From Planctomycetaceae bacterium (GTDB lineage: Bacteria; Planctomycetota; Planctomycetia; Planctomycetales; Planctomycetaceae), in NCBI GenBank assembly GCA_015485495.1, contig WFTL01000110.1:1-34775 (forward strand): a stretch of DNA of 34,775 bases, given 5' to 3'. The notes under the pieces were generated by a model that saw only the letters and a program-made list of their open reading frames with translations, searched no databases and was not told where the DNA came from. The stretch's first letter is position 1. Each line of letters starts with the position of its first letter. Made by a program: the position numbers and the translations under genes. Positions 16,279 through 25,458 of this stretch are shown piece after piece.

Positions 16279-18336
16279 ATGATCGTCAGTCTGCAGTGGC
16301 TTGCTGAATACGTCGCCCTTCCGGATTCCGTGGAACAGCTCACGGATCGGCTGACCATGTCCGGACTCAATCTGGAAGAGATTCGGCCGGTCGGCGACGA
16401 TGTGGCCATCGACCTGGAAGTGACCAGCAATCGCCCGGACTGTCTGGGCCATCTGGGGGTGGCGCGGGAAATTTCAGTGCTGTTCGATCGGCCGCTGTCG
16501 ATTCCGGCCGCGGACGTGTCGGAATGCGATCAGGCGTGCAGCGATCTGGTCTCTGTTCGGATCGACTGTCCGGAACAGTGTCATGAATACCACGCGCGGG
16601 TGGTTCGGGGTGTCCGCATCGGTCCCAGTCCGGACTGGCTGAAGCAGCGGCTGGACGCCGTGGGCATCAACAGTGTCAACAATGTGGTGGACGTGACGAA
16701 TTACGTCATGATGGAATGCGGTCAGCCGCTGCATGCGTTCGATCTGGATCGGCTGCACAGTCCTTCCGTGATCGTTCGCGAAGCGGCGGCCGGCGAAAAG
16801 ATCCGGGCCATTGATCAGAGAGACTACGAGCTGCCGGCGCGAACCTGTGTGATCGCGGACGAAGCCGGCCCGGTGGCCATTGCCGGCGTCATGGGCGGAC
16901 TCGATTCGGAAATCTCCGAAGCCACTGTGAATGTGCTGGTGGAAACGGCATCGTTCGATCCGGTCAGCGTGCGGACCACAGCCCGCGCTTTGAAGCTGCA
17001 CAGTCCGTCGTCATTTCGGTTCGAACGGCGGGTGGATCGTCGCCGCCTGGACTGGGCATCGCGGCGCTGCTGCGAACTGATTCAGCGTGTGGCGGGAGGC
17101 CAGGTGCTGGCCGGATCCGTCACCGCCGGCGATCGGCTGCCGGAAACCACCGATGTCGTGTCGCTGCGGTTCGCGCAGATTCCCCGGCTTCTGGGGATGA
17201 CGATCGCCGCCCAGGAATGCGTGTCCATTCTGGAACGTCTGGGGCTGGACTGTACGGAACGGTCCGACGACCGGGCATCCTTTCGCGTGCCATCGTGGCG
17301 TCCCGATCTGACTCGTGAATGCGATCTGATCGAAGAGGTGGCCCGCATTCATGGTTATGAGGAAATTCCGGACGATGCGACGCTGCCGGTCGTGGCCACA
17401 ACAGCCGGCGTGCGGGAACAGACCGGCGACCGGATCCGTGCCCGTCTGACGGCCTGCGGTTTTTATGAAGCGCTGACGCTGTCGTTCGTCAGTGAGGCCA
17501 CTCAGCGGCTGTTCCGCCCGCGCGGAGACATTCCGGTGGTGGCTGTGAACCATTCGACACGCAGCGTCGAAAATCAGCTGCGGCAGAGCCTGATTCCCAG
17601 TTTGCTGCAGTGCCGCAGGCAGAATGAACGGAATGGTGTCGCCGGAGCGGAACTGTTCGAAGTGGCGCGTGTCTATCTGTCGGCAGGAGAAGGCCGGCCC
17701 GAACGGGAAGCCGAACCGCTCATGGTCAGCCTGGTCAGCGGCCGGGACTTTCTGGACGTCAAAGGCATTGTGGAATCTCTGGTGCGAGATCTGGTTCCGG
17801 AAGCGCACATCGTCTGCCAGGCGGCTGATGACGTGCCCGGGTTCGCTGCGGGACGGGGGGCCCGCCTGTTTCTGAACGGCCGGCCGCTCGGCTGGATGGG
17901 AAATCTGGATGAATCGGTCACGGACGAACTGGACCTGCACAGTCCGGTGACGGTGGCCGAACTCGACGTGATGCTGCTGGAAGAGCTGTATGTTCCGACA
18001 CGGCATTACAGCCCTCCGCCGCGGTTCCCCGCCATGACCCGCGATCTGAATTTCGTCCTGGCAGAATCGGTCGAATGGGCGGATCTGGAGACCGTCGTGC
18101 GGGAAGGCGGCGGGCCGCTGCTGCAGGAGGTGGCCTTCGGCGGTCAGTATCGCGGCAGCCAGATCGATTCGGGGAAAAAATCGTATGTTCTGACGGTCCG
18201 TTTTCAGGCTCCCGACCGGACTCTCACGGCTGAAGAAGTGGATGCAGCCGTTGGGAACATCGTGTCCGCGTGCGAAGAAAAGCTTGATGCCCGGCTCCGG
18301 TCGTCCACAATGGCTGCTGAACACGCCGGCCGGTGA
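16279..18336 (+). CDS. pheT: phenylalanine--tRNA ligase beta subunit, short form
   Basis: The beta subunit of the (alpha-beta)2 enzyme that charges tRNA-Phe; 685 residues against about 795 in E. coli. The N-terminal [12 protein letters not shown], the B3/B4 editing region ([22 protein letters not shown], about 135-156), B5 ([13 protein letters not shown]), the catalytic-like core ([29 protein letters not shown]) and the C-terminal ferredoxin-like anticodon-binding domain ([15 protein letters not shown] to the end) are all present. What is missing is the EMAP/OB-fold tRNA-binding insertion that normally follows residue 40: here MSGLNLEEI runs straight into [20 protein letters not shown]. No pheS is adjacent. 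panD follows 91 nt downstream. Confidence 0.95.
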   Translation: MIVSLQWLAEYVALPDSVEQLTDRLTMSGLNLEEIRPVGDDVAIDLEVTSNRPDCLGHLGVAREISVLFDRPLSIPAADVSECDQACSDLVSVRIDCPEQCHEYHARVVRGVRIGPSPDWLKQRLDAVGINSVNNVVDVTNYVMMECGQPLHAFDLDRLHSPSVIVREAAAGEKIRAIDQRDYELPARTCVIADEAGPVAIAGVMGGLDSEISEATVNVLVETASFDPVSVRTTARALKLHSPSSFRFERRVDRRRLDWASRRCCELIQRVAGGQVLAGSVTAGDRLPETTDVVSLRFAQIPRLLGMTIAAQECVSILERLGLDCTERSDDRASFRVPSWRPDLTRECDLIEEVARIHGYEEIPDDATLPVVATTAGVREQTGDRIRARLTACGFYEALTLSFVSEATQRLFRPRGDIPVVAVNHSTRSVENQLRQSLIPSLLQCRRQNERNGVAGAELFEVARVYLSAGEGRPEREAEPLMVSLVSGRDFLDVKGIVESLVRDLVPEAHIVCQAADDVPGFAAGRGARLFLNGRPLGWMGNLDESVTDELDLHSPVTVAELDVMLLEELYVPTRHYSPPPRFPAMTRDLNFVLAESVEWADLETVVREGGGPLLQEVAFGGQYRGSQIDSGKKSYVLTVRFQAPDRTLTAEEVDAAVGNIVSACEEKLDARLRSSTMAAEHAGR

Positions 18337-18427
18337 TGACCATGCTGTCACGTTTCACACAAACAGGACCACAGCCGGAAAAGACGGCTCCGTGCCATGC
18401 GCTTTCGGCTCCGCCCCTGAAGAACCC

Positions 18428-18781
18428 ATGATTCGCCGACTGCTCAAATCCAAGATTCACCGGGCCACGGTGACGGAAGCTGACCTGAATTACGAAGGCA
18501 GCATCACGATCGATGAACGGCTGATGCAGGCGGCCGGCATCGTCGAATACGAGCAGGTGGATGTCTACGACATCACCAACGGCAGCCGCCTGACAACCTA
18601 CGCCATTCGCGGTGAACCCGGTTCGGGCGTGATCTGCCTGAACGGCGCCGCTGCGCGGTGCGTGCATGTGGGCGATTTGATCATCATCGTCAGCTATGCG
18701 GATTTTCACGAGGATGAAGTTCCGCATCATTCTCCGGTGATCATTGTGGTGGACGAACACAACGTCCCGCGTTCCGGCTGA
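18428..18781 (+). CDS. panD: aspartate 1-decarboxylase (pyruvoyl type)
   Basis: Makes beta-alanine from aspartate for pantothenate and CoA. The 117-residue proenzyme carries the self-cleavage site Gly24-Ser25 in NYEGSITID; Ser25 would become the pyruvoyl group of the alpha chain. Other family landmarks are [12 protein letters not shown], Tyr in [12 protein letters not shown], and [23 protein letters not shown] 18428 gives the canonical [13 protein letters not shown] start; the frame is open 62 codons further upstream but without conserved residues. It lies 91 nt after pheT on the same strand. A panM/panZ maturation factor is not visible in the window. Confidence 0.95.
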   Translation: MIRRLLKSKIHRATVTEADLNYEGSITIDERLMQAAGIVEYEQVDVYDITNGSRLTTYAIRGEPGSGVICLNGAAARCVHVGDLIIIVSYADFHEDEVPHHSPVIIVVDEHNVPRSG

Positions 18782-18792
18782 TTCCGTTCCGC

Positions 18793-18830
18793 GGCCGCCC
18801 GTGCATTCGGAAAACCTCCGGCGGACGGCC
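18793..18830 (+). terminator. possible panD terminator hairpin
   Basis: GGCCGCCCG (18793-18801) pairs with CGGACGGCC (18822-18830) with one internal mismatch (8 of 9 pairs) over a 20-nt loop, starting 12 nt after the panD stop. There is no T-run afterwards, so it may be a Rho-type end or a stability element instead. Confidence 0.35.
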
Positions 18831-19056
18831 ACAGAAGCAGACAGCATTCTCTGAGTGTCCCTGCCGGTTTCATCCGGCCGATGCGATGCGTTTCGTGTGC
18901 GTCCTGGACCTGGACGCGCACAGGGGATCCGGTGTTCGACCTGACGGGCTTTTCGAAGCGGACCGGATGCCTGGCAGCGGTGGCCGGTTTCCGCTGCAGA
19001 AGGGTGCTGCGGACAGGAAAAACGCGGGACCGGGAGTCTCCAGGTGCAAAACCCTG

Positions 19057-19083
19057 TTGAATCGCCGGGGGCTGCGGTACAAT
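19057..19083 (+). promoter_or_regulatory. candidate promoter of the right PSCyt1 module
   Basis: TTGAAT (19057-19062) and TACAAT (19078-19083) are separated by 15 nt, slightly short for sigma-70. The -10 matches 5/6 and the -35 matches 4/6. Transcription from about 19090 would leave a leader of under 30 nt before the ATG at 19118. Confidence 0.4.
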
Positions 19084-19117
19084 CGCGGTTCCTTCCTCTG
19101 CCTGCGAGCTGTCCGTC

Positions 19118-22100
19118 ATGTGTCTGGTTCGTCCCGCCGTTTTCCTGCTTGTCGCGGCGGCATCCGTTTCGGCCGTCGCTGTCGACGTTCCCGATTTCAA
19201 CCGGGATGTGCGGCCCATTCTGTCCGACCGCTGTTTCGTGTGTCACGGTCCGGATGCGGAACAGCGGCAGGCCGATCTGCGTCTGGATGTGGAAGAATCG
19301 GCCACGGCCGAGGTCATCGTTCCCGGACATCCGGAAGACAGTGAACTGGTGGCGCGGATCCTTGCGGACGATCCGGATGTCAGAATGCCGCCTCCGGAAT
19401 TCGGTGTCTCCCTGTCGGAATCGGAACAAAACGTACTCATTGAATGGATCCGTTCCGGGGCTTCCTGGGATCAGCACTGGGCATTCGTGCCTTTGAAGCC
19501 TCAGCGCGTCCCGGAAGTCGGACATTCCGACTGGCCTGTCGGACCGATCGATCATTTCGTTCTGCGGCGGCTGCAGCAGGAAGGTCTGGAACCGGCGCCT
19601 CGTGCGTCCCGGGAAGTGCTTCTGCGGCGGGCGGCGTTCGATCTGACCGGGCTGCCTCCGTCGCCGGACGATCTGGACCGGTTTCTGAACGATGACGCTC
19701 CCGATGCCTGGTCGAAGGCCATCGACCGGCTGCTGGCGTCTCCCGCATTCGGAGAGCGGATGGCGTCCGTGTGGCTGGATCTGGCCCGTTACAGCGACAC
19801 GTACGGGTATCAGGTGGACCGCGATCGTTTCGTGTGGCCGTGGCGCGACTGGGTCATCCGGGCTTTCAACAGCAACATGCCGCACGACGAATTCATTGTG
19901 CGGCAGCTTGCCGGCGATCTGCTGCCGGATGCTTCCGAAGACGACATTCTGGCGACGACGTTCTGCCGTCTGCATCCTCAAAAAGCCGAAGGCGGCAGCG
20001 TGTCGGAAGAATTTCGGGTGGAATATGTGGCCGACCGCACGCAGACATTCGCCACGGCCTTTCTGGGCCTGACGATGGAATGCTGCCGCTGCCACGATCA
20101 CAAATACGATCCGCTGTCGCAGAAGGAGTACTACCAGCTTTCCGCGTACTTCGACAAAATCGACGAAGCCGGACTGTATTCTTACCACACATCGTCGACG
20201 CCCACGCCGACTCTGATGCTGCCGACGCCGTTGCAGCGGCAGCGCATGGATCGTGCCGCAGCGGCTGTGACCGCTGCGGAAGCCCGTCTGCAGGACGTTC
20301 TGGCGGCTGCGGCCGGCGACTTCGAACAATGGCTGTCCTCCGGCCGGACGGCTGCGGCAACCGACTCCGACGTGCTGATTCCCGGTCGGCTGCTGCACAG
20401 CGATTTCGAACAGCCGCCGGGCGGGGCCAGTCGGCAGGTGCCCGGAATTTCCGGACAGGCTGTGCAGTTCAGCGGAGACGATGCGGTGGATACAGGCACC
20501 GGCCGTTTTCGCCGTGATGATCCGTTCACGGTGGCTGTGTGGCTGCAGACACCGGATGTCAAAGAACGGGCTGTCATCTGGCACTGCAGCATGGGATGGA
20601 CCGATGCGGCCAGCCGAGGCTATCAACTGCTGATGAAGGACGGTCGGCTGCACGCATCGCTCATTCATTTCTGGCCGGGCAATGCGATCAGTGTGGCCAC
20701 GTCAGATCCTTTTCCGACGGGAGAATGGCACCATGTCGTCGTCCGTTACGACGGGTCGAGCCGGGCGGCGGGTCTGAACATTCTGATCGATGGACAGCCG
20801 ACAGACACGGTCGTGGTGCGCGACAGCCTGACGAAAACGATTTCCGGAGGAAAGCAGCATCTGGTTCTGGGGGCCCGGGATCGGGATCGCGGTTTTACGG
20901 GCGGACTGGCCGATGAACTGGATGTGTTCGACCGGTTTCTGACGGATCTGGAAGTCCGCCATCTGTTCGACGGCCACAGCCTCACGGACACCCTGCAGAT
21001 GCCTCCGGAGCGGCTGGATTCTGAACAGCGGCGACAGCTTTTCGACTACTACGCGGCCACGCGGCATGCGGAAGTTCGAAAACAGCGAAGCCTGCTGAAA
21101 CAGCGCCGTATCGAACGCAGCGAGGCGGTGGAGGGGGTGCCGGAAATCATGGTGATGAGGCAATCGGAGACTCCGCGTCAGACCTGGCTGCTGAACCGCG
21201 GCGCTTACGATGACCGGCGGGAACCCGTGCAGCCGGCCGTCCCGAAAGTTCTCAGCCGACCGCAGGATCCCGTTCCGGCCGACCGGCTGGAACTGGCCCG
21301 CTGGCTGACATCGCCCCAGCATCCGCTCACGGCCCGCGTGGCGGTGAACCGATTCTGGCAGATCATGTTCGGTCAGGGACTGGTGCGGACGCCGGAAGAT
21401 TTCGGGAGCCAGGGCCGTCCGCCGACTCATCCGGAACTGCTGGACTGGCTGGCTCTGGATTTCATGCAGCACGGCTGGGATGTCCGCCGGCTGCTGAAGC
21501 AGATCGCCCTGTCGTCGACCTGGTGCCAGTCGTCGGCGGCTTCAGAACAGACGCTGGCCAGGGACCCGGAGAATCTCTGGCTCAGTCGGTCACCGGCCTT
21601 TCGGCTGCCGGCGGAAATGCTGCGCGATCAGGCTCTGGCCGTCAGTGGTCTGCTGGTCCGGCAGGTGGGCGGGCCGCCTGCACGTCCGTACGAAGTGGCC
21701 GTGTCTTTCAAGCCGGTCCCGCGGGATACGGGAGACGGGCTGTATCGGCGCAGTGTTTACACGTACTGGAAACGCACGGGGCCGGCTCCGGCCATGATGG
21801 TGCTCGATGCCGTGAAACGCGATGTGTGCCGCGTCAGTCGGGAACGCACCGAGTCGCCTCTGGAAGCCTTCGTCCTGCTGAACGGACCTCAGTTCGTGGA
21901 AGCGTCCCGCGTTCTGGCCGAACGGCTGCTTCGGCAGCACGCGACAGCGTCGGCGGCGCTGCCCGATCTGTTCCGTCGACTCACCAGCCGCGAGGCATCT
22001 GATGACGAACGAGTCATTCTGCGGCGGCTGCTGGAACAGCAGCAGGCGTATTTTTCTGAAAATCCGGATCAGGCCCGACAGTTTCTGGCTGTTGGCGAAG

Positions 22101-22198
22101 CGACGGTCGATGCGGGGGCTGATCCGGTATCTGTTGCTGCTCTGGCCGCCGTGGCCGGTGCTCTGTTCAGTTACGACGAATGTGTGATTCGGCGATGA
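19118..22198 (+). CDS. PSCyt1-PSCyt2-PSD1 protein with LamG-like insert
   Basis: 1026 residues. A short signal peptide (about 1-22, [19 protein letters not shown]) precedes the PSCyt1 domain with heme motif CFVCH (Cys39-His43). DUF1549/PSCyt2 follows (about 140-345) with [11 protein letters not shown] (Cys322-His326). A coiled coil leads to a concanavalin-like LamG domain (about 420-620: [61 protein letters not shown]), and DUF1553/PSD1 forms the C terminus (about 740-1000). It is the same architecture as the left-module protein but with LamG in place of discoidin, which suggests a different ligand. The two CxxCH motifs would allow covalent heme; whether heme is attached is unknown. It heads a plus-strand unit with the DUF1501 and mqnB genes. 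Confidence 0.92.
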   Translation: MCLVRPAVFLLVAAASVSAVAVDVPDFNRDVRPILSDRCFVCHGPDAEQRQADLRLDVEESATAEVIVPGHPEDSELVARILADDPDVRMPPPEFGVSLSESEQNVLIEWIRSGASWDQHWAFVPLKPQRVPEVGHSDWPVGPIDHFVLRRLQQEGLEPAPRASREVLLRRAAFDLTGLPPSPDDLDRFLNDDAPDAWSKAIDRLLASPAFGERMASVWLDLARYSDTYGYQVDRDRFVWPWRDWVIRAFNSNMPHDEFIVRQLAGDLLPDASEDDILATTFCRLHPQKAEGGSVSEEFRVEYVADRTQTFATAFLGLTMECCRCHDHKYDPLSQKEYYQLSAYFDKIDEAGLYSYHTSSTPTPTLMLPTPLQRQRMDRAAAAVTAAEARLQDVLAAAAGDFEQWLSSGRTAAATDSDVLIPGRLLHSDFEQPPGGASRQVPGISGQAVQFSGDDAVDTGTGRFRRDDPFTVAVWLQTPDVKERAVIWHCSMGWTDAASRGYQLLMKDGRLHASLIHFWPGNAISVATSDPFPTGEWHHVVVRYDGSSRAAGLNILIDGQPTDTVVVRDSLTKTISGGKQHLVLGARDRDRGFTGGLADELDVFDRFLTDLEVRHLFDGHSLTDTLQMPPERLDSEQRRQLFDYYAATRHAEVRKQRSLLKQRRIERSEAVEGVPEIMVMRQSETPRQTWLLNRGAYDDRREPVQPAVPKVLSRPQDPVPADRLELARWLTSPQHPLTARVAVNRFWQIMFGQGLVRTPEDFGSQGRPPTHPELLDWLALDFMQHGWDVRRLLKQIALSSTWCQSSAASEQTLARDPENLWLSRSPAFRLPAEMLRDQALAVSGLLVRQVGGPPARPYEVAVSFKPVPRDTGDGLYRRSVYTYWKRTGPAPAMMVLDAVKRDVCRVSRERTESPLEAFVLLNGPQFVEASRVLAERLLRQHATASAALPDLFRRLTSREASDDERVILRRLLEQQQAYFSENPDQARQFLAVGEATVDAGADPVSVAALAAVAGALFSYDECVIRR

Positions 22199-22247
22199 AG
22201 GCGCGCCGATTGGTGTTCCGCCATCCGACAGCGAGCAGGTGATCAGA

Positions 22248-23666
22248 ATGAGCGTCCGTTTTCATGGGGATCGTCGCGGCTGGCTGCAGTCGTTCGGTGG
22301 CGGCATCGGCATCTGGGCTCTGGCCGATCTTCTGTCCGGGCCGACGGCGCGGGCCGTCGACGGTTCATCGGGCATGCATTTCCCGGCCCGGGCCCGACGG
22401 GTGATCTGGCTGTTTCAGTCGGGAGGCCCCAGTCAGCTCGATCTGTTCGATCACAAACCGCTGCTGAATGAGAAACACGGAACGGAACTGCCGTCGGAAG
22501 TTCGCATGGGGCAGCGGCTGACGGCCATGTCCGGGAACCAGTCGAGTCTGCCGCTGGCGGGATCGCCGTTCGCCTTTCGTCCTCACGGCCGCTGCGGCAC
22601 GGTGCTCAGCGAACTGCTGCCGCACACCGGGGAAATCGCAGATGAACTGTGCGTTGTTCGGTCGCTGTACACGGAAGCCATCAATCACGGTCCGGGCGTG
22701 ACGTACATGCAGACGGGGTCTCAGTTTCCCGGACGTCCCAGCATGGGGGCCTGGCTGGACTACGGACTGGGCAGCGACAATCAGGAACTCCCGTCGTTCG
22801 TCGTCATGGTGACGAAAGACAAAGGGGGGCAGCCTCTGCTGTCACGCCTCTGGGGCAGCGGATTTCTGCCGTCCCGCCATCAGGGAGTCCGCTTTCGTTC
22901 GGGCAAAGATCCGGTTCTCTATCTGGGAAATCCCGACGGCATCAGCCGTGCCGGCCGCCGTTCCATGCTGACTGCCCTGAAAGAACTGCACGAACTGCGG
23001 CTCAGGGAGCACCCGGATCCGCTCATTGAAACCCGAATCGCTCAGCATGAACTGGCCTTCCGGATGCAGCGGGCGATTCCGGAAGCGGTGGATGTGTCGC
23101 AGGAACCGGAACACGTTTTCGACATGTACGGACCGGATTCCCGGACACCCGGCACCTATGCGGCCAACTGTCTTCTGGCGCGGCGTCTGGCGGAACGAGG
23201 AGTCCGTTTCATTCAGCTTTATCATCCGGGCTGGGATCAGCACGGCAGTCTGGTTTCCGGCATCAGAAGGCAGTGTCAGGAAACAGATCAGGCATCGGCC
23301 GCCCTGGTGAAGGACCTGCGTCAGCGCGGTCTGCTGGATGAGACTCTGGTCATCTGGGGCGGGGAATTCGGACGCACCAACTACTGCCAGGGACGGCTGA
23401 CGGCAGACAGCTTCGGACGCGATCATCACCCGCGGTGTTTTTCGATGTGGCTGGCCGGAGGCGGCATTCGTCCGGGAATGACCTGGGGAACCACGGATCC
23501 GTGGGGCTACAACATCGTGGAAAACGGTCTGCACATTCATGATCTGCACGCCACGCTGCTGCACCTGCTGGGCATTGATCACGAACGGCTGACCTATCGC
23601 TATCAGGGCCGCCGCTTTCGCCTCACCGATGTGCACGGTCAGGTGGTTTCGGACATTCTGGCGTGA
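22248..23666 (+). CDS. DUF1501 protein, partner of PSCyt1 protein (right module)
   Basis: 472 residues from ATG 22248 (a GTG three codons upstream at 22239 is possible; an AGG lies about 9 nt before the ATG). The N terminus DRRGWLQSFGGGIGIWALADLL is a weak Tat-like signal. Landmarks parallel those of the left copy: VIWLFQSGGPSQLDLFDHKP, NHGPGVTYMQTGSQFPGRPS, LVIWGGEFGRTNY, GRDHHPRCFSMWLAGGGI and the closing RLTDVHGQVVSDIL. It lies 49 nt after the LamG-bearing protein and overlaps the GTG of mqnB. It shares the same fold and motif order with the other DUF1501 copy but differs widely between motifs, so the two modules are not a recent duplication. The molecular role of the family is not established. 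Confidence 0.93.
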   Translation: MSVRFHGDRRGWLQSFGGGIGIWALADLLSGPTARAVDGSSGMHFPARARRVIWLFQSGGPSQLDLFDHKPLLNEKHGTELPSEVRMGQRLTAMSGNQSSLPLAGSPFAFRPHGRCGTVLSELLPHTGEIADELCVVRSLYTEAINHGPGVTYMQTGSQFPGRPSMGAWLDYGLGSDNQELPSFVVMVTKDKGGQPLLSRLWGSGFLPSRHQGVRFRSGKDPVLYLGNPDGISRAGRRSMLTALKELHELRLREHPDPLIETRIAQHELAFRMQRAIPEAVDVSQEPEHVFDMYGPDSRTPGTYAANCLLARRLAERGVRFIQLYHPGWDQHGSLVSGIRRQCQETDQASAALVKDLRQRGLLDETLVIWGGEFGRTNYCQGRLTADSFGRDHHPRCFSMWLAGGGIRPGMTWGTTDPWGYNIVENGLHIHDLHATLLHLLGIDHERLTYRYQGRRFRLTDVHGQVVSDILA

Positions 23667-24331
23667 AGATGCCCGGACGTCTCATTCTGATTCCCACTGC
23701 GCCGGAACGAGAAATTCTCGAACCGCTTCTGCAGCCGGATCTGCAGCCGGAGGACCGCGTGGAACTGTGCGGGTTCGGTCTGGCAGCGGCCGGCGTCCGG
23801 TCGGGAATGCTGCTGGAACGATACAGGCCGCGGGAAGTGCTTCTGGTCGGCATTGCCGGAACCTTCACAGACGCCCTTTCGGTCGGGACAGCCGGGTTTT
23901 TCGACGAAGTGGCCTGCCGGGGAATCGGTGTCGGGACGGGAAAGGAGCATCGGACTGTCGGCCGGCTGCAGTGGTCGCATCTGGGATCGCTGACGGCCGA
24001 CGGGGGACCGCGCGTGGGCGATACGATCTGCATCCGTCGCGAGGCTCCCGTCCAGACGCTGTCAGCGGCCGGACAACTGCTGTCCGTGACCGCCGCATCG
24101 GCCGATGCGGCCGATGCGGCCATCTGCCGGCAGCAGTTTCCGTCGGCTGTCGCCGAAGACATGGAAGGGTTTTCCGTCGCTCTGGCCTGCCGGCTTGCGG
24201 CCGTGCCGCTTGTGATCGTGCGAGGAATTTCCAACCGGGTCGGGGACAGAGATCGGTCGGCCTGGAAGATGTCCGAAGCGCTGGAATCGGCTGCCGCTCT
24301 GGCCCGGTCGTTTCTGCTTCCGGCCGGTTGA
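23663..24331 (+). CDS. mqnB: futalosine hydrolase
   Basis: Cleaves futalosine to dehypoxanthinylfutalosine in the futalosine route to menaquinone. The 222-residue nucleoside-phosphorylase-fold protein has the base- and ribose-binding segments LLVGIAGTF, the diagnostic EDMEGFSVALAC (about 166-177) and VRGISNRVGDRDRSAWKMSEALE (about 190-212). The last segment separates MqnB from MTA/SAH nucleosidases, which it resembles overall. Start: GTG 23663 overlaps the DUF1501 stop as GTGA; ATG 23669, two codons in, is the alternative and gives the more usual MPGRLILIP opening. Translational coupling to the DUF1501 gene is likely in either case. No other mqn gene is in the window. Confidence 0.9.
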   Translation: MKMPGRLILIPTAPEREILEPLLQPDLQPEDRVELCGFGLAAAGVRSGMLLERYRPREVLLVGIAGTFTDALSVGTAGFFDEVACRGIGVGTGKEHRTVGRLQWSHLGSLTADGGPRVGDTICIRREAPVQTLSAAGQLLSVTAASADAADAAICRQQFPSAVAEDMEGFSVALACRLAAVPLVIVRGISNRVGDRDRSAWKMSEALESAAALARSFLLPAG

Positions 24332-24342
24332 ACGACGCGCAA

Positions 24343-24400
24343 ACCGATTCTGCAAAGAAACAGGCGTCGATCGCGGCACACCGGCTGTCCGGGAATCGGT
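24343..24400. terminator. inverted repeat between convergent mqnB and protease-like gene
   Basis: ACCGATTC (24343-24350) and GAATCGGT (24393-24400) form a perfect 8-bp inverted repeat with a 42-nt loop, placed between two genes that converge (mqnB and the pseudoprotease gene). The long loop weakens the case; it may simply bring the two 3' ends together. Confidence 0.25.
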
Positions 24401-25458
24401 CAGGGAACGCGAATCGTGATCGGGATCAGGACATCGTCCCGCCGTACCATCATGGTGACCGGCAGGCCGCTGCGCAGACCGCCCAGATGGTGCCGCAGTT
24501 CCCGGCTGCTGCGAACCACCTGGTCGTTGATGAGGACGACCAGATCGCCTCGCCGCAGTCCCGCCCGGTCGGCGACGGAACCGGGGACGACCTGGTCGAT
24601 CCAGGCCGGTGTCTCCCGAAGAACATCGGGCAGCAGAGTCAGACCCCAGTCCGCGGTGAGCCGACGATCCGAAACGGGTGTGGCCTTTTCAGTCTGCTGC
24701 GTCGATTCGATCGTCCGCCCGGACAGAATCGCATCGATCACCGGGTTGAGAGTTTCGAAGGGCACGGCGTAATTCACCCAGGCTCCGGAATCGCGATGCC
24801 GCAGTTCCCGGCCGATCATGCCGACAGGACGACCGGCGGTGTCGGTGACCAGGCCGCCGGCCGCTCCGGAATTGTTGGTGATGGCATCCAGAATGAGCAC
24901 CGGAGATTTCAGAGGGAACTGCCAGCGTCCGAAGCCCGCCTGCAGACGGACATCTGCCGCGATGATTCCATGGATCACAGACACCGGTTCGTTTCCGGTC
25001 GCCACATGAAACATGTTGCTGAAGGCACGCACCTGAGTGCCGGGCGGCGGCCGCACGGCCGTGGTCCGGTCGATGTACGGAAACGTGTCGACCGGATCGG
25101 CCTGCAGCTTCAGAACGGCCAGATCGTGTTCGGCGCTGGTTCCTGTGACATCCGGCTGATAACGCCGTCCATCCGCCGTGACGGCTGTCAGATATCCGGT
25201 GTGAATCAGGTGGTTCCAGACGGTGATCATGTGGCCTTCCGGAGAAATCAGGATCCCGGTCCCATACGAATCCAGATTCCCAATGCCGGCTCCAAACAGC
25301 TTGACCACAGCCTGGCCGGGATCCGTGGTCACCGCTGCCGTGTCGGCAGCCGGGACCGGGCAAAGCATTCCCGACGAAAGCAGCCATCCGACGAATGCCG
25401 GACGCAGCCATCCGGCCGATGGCATGTCCTGTGATGCGGGCCGGGTCGGGACCATCAT
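24400..25458 (-). CDS. secreted trypsin-like PDZ protein with Ser-to-Ala active site (pseudoprotease)
   Basis: 352 residues. A signal-like hydrophobic stretch (about 20-37) precedes a trypsin/HtrA-type domain and a C-terminal PDZ domain (about 268-352, VPGSVADRAGLRRGDLVVLINDQVV). His83 (TVWNHLI) and Asp112 (EHDLAVLKL) of the triad are present. The serine motif, NPGNSGGPL in the upstream neighbour, reads NSGAAGGLV here: Ala200 (codon GCC, plus-strand 24859-24861) stands where the nucleophile should be, with the same spacing to the following Gly-Gly and to the GR(x)VGM strand. It is therefore probably not proteolytic and may act as a regulator or substrate-binding partner. Its ATG overlaps the stop of the active protease gene (ATGA). 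An in-frame ATG at codon 12 is an alternative start. Confidence 0.85.
   Translation of the reverse strand: MMVPTRPASQDMPSAGWLRPAFVGWLLSSGMLCPVPAADTAAVTTDPGQAVVKLFGAGIGNLDSYGTGILISPEGHMITVWNHLIHTGYLTAVTADGRRYQPDVTGTSAEHDLAVLKLQADPVDTFPYIDRTTAVRPPPGTQVRAFSNMFHVATGNEPVSVIHGIIAADVRLQAGFGRWQFPLKSPVLILDAITNNSGAAGGLVTDTAGRPVGMIGRELRHRDSGAWVNYAVPFETLNPVIDAILSGRTIESTQQTEKATPVSDRRLTADWGLTLLPDVLRETPAWIDQVVPGSVADRAGLRRGDLVVLINDQVVRSSRELRHHLGGLRSGLPVTMMVRRDDVLIPITIRVP

Larger units (their letters stand above)
18782..19117. other. panD to right-module spacer, no gene
   Basis: 336 nt without a credible gene. It starts with a GC-rich hairpin just after panD (18793-18830), has a small 5-bp hairpin GCCGG-CCGGC at 18863-18878, and ends with a promoter-like pair of elements at 19057-19083 before the PSCyt1 gene. 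Confidence 0.5.

Noticed and set aside
18224-20668. Minus-strand frame of about 814 codons opposite pheT end, panD and the right PSCyt1 gene
   Set aside because: It is antisense to three clear genes, with Arg/His/Gln-rich composition and no recognisable motif.
23663-24331. MTA/SAH nucleosidase as an alternative to mqnB
   Set aside because: The GISNRVGDRDRSAW segment is the futalosine-hydrolase form, not that of MTA/SAH nucleosidases.
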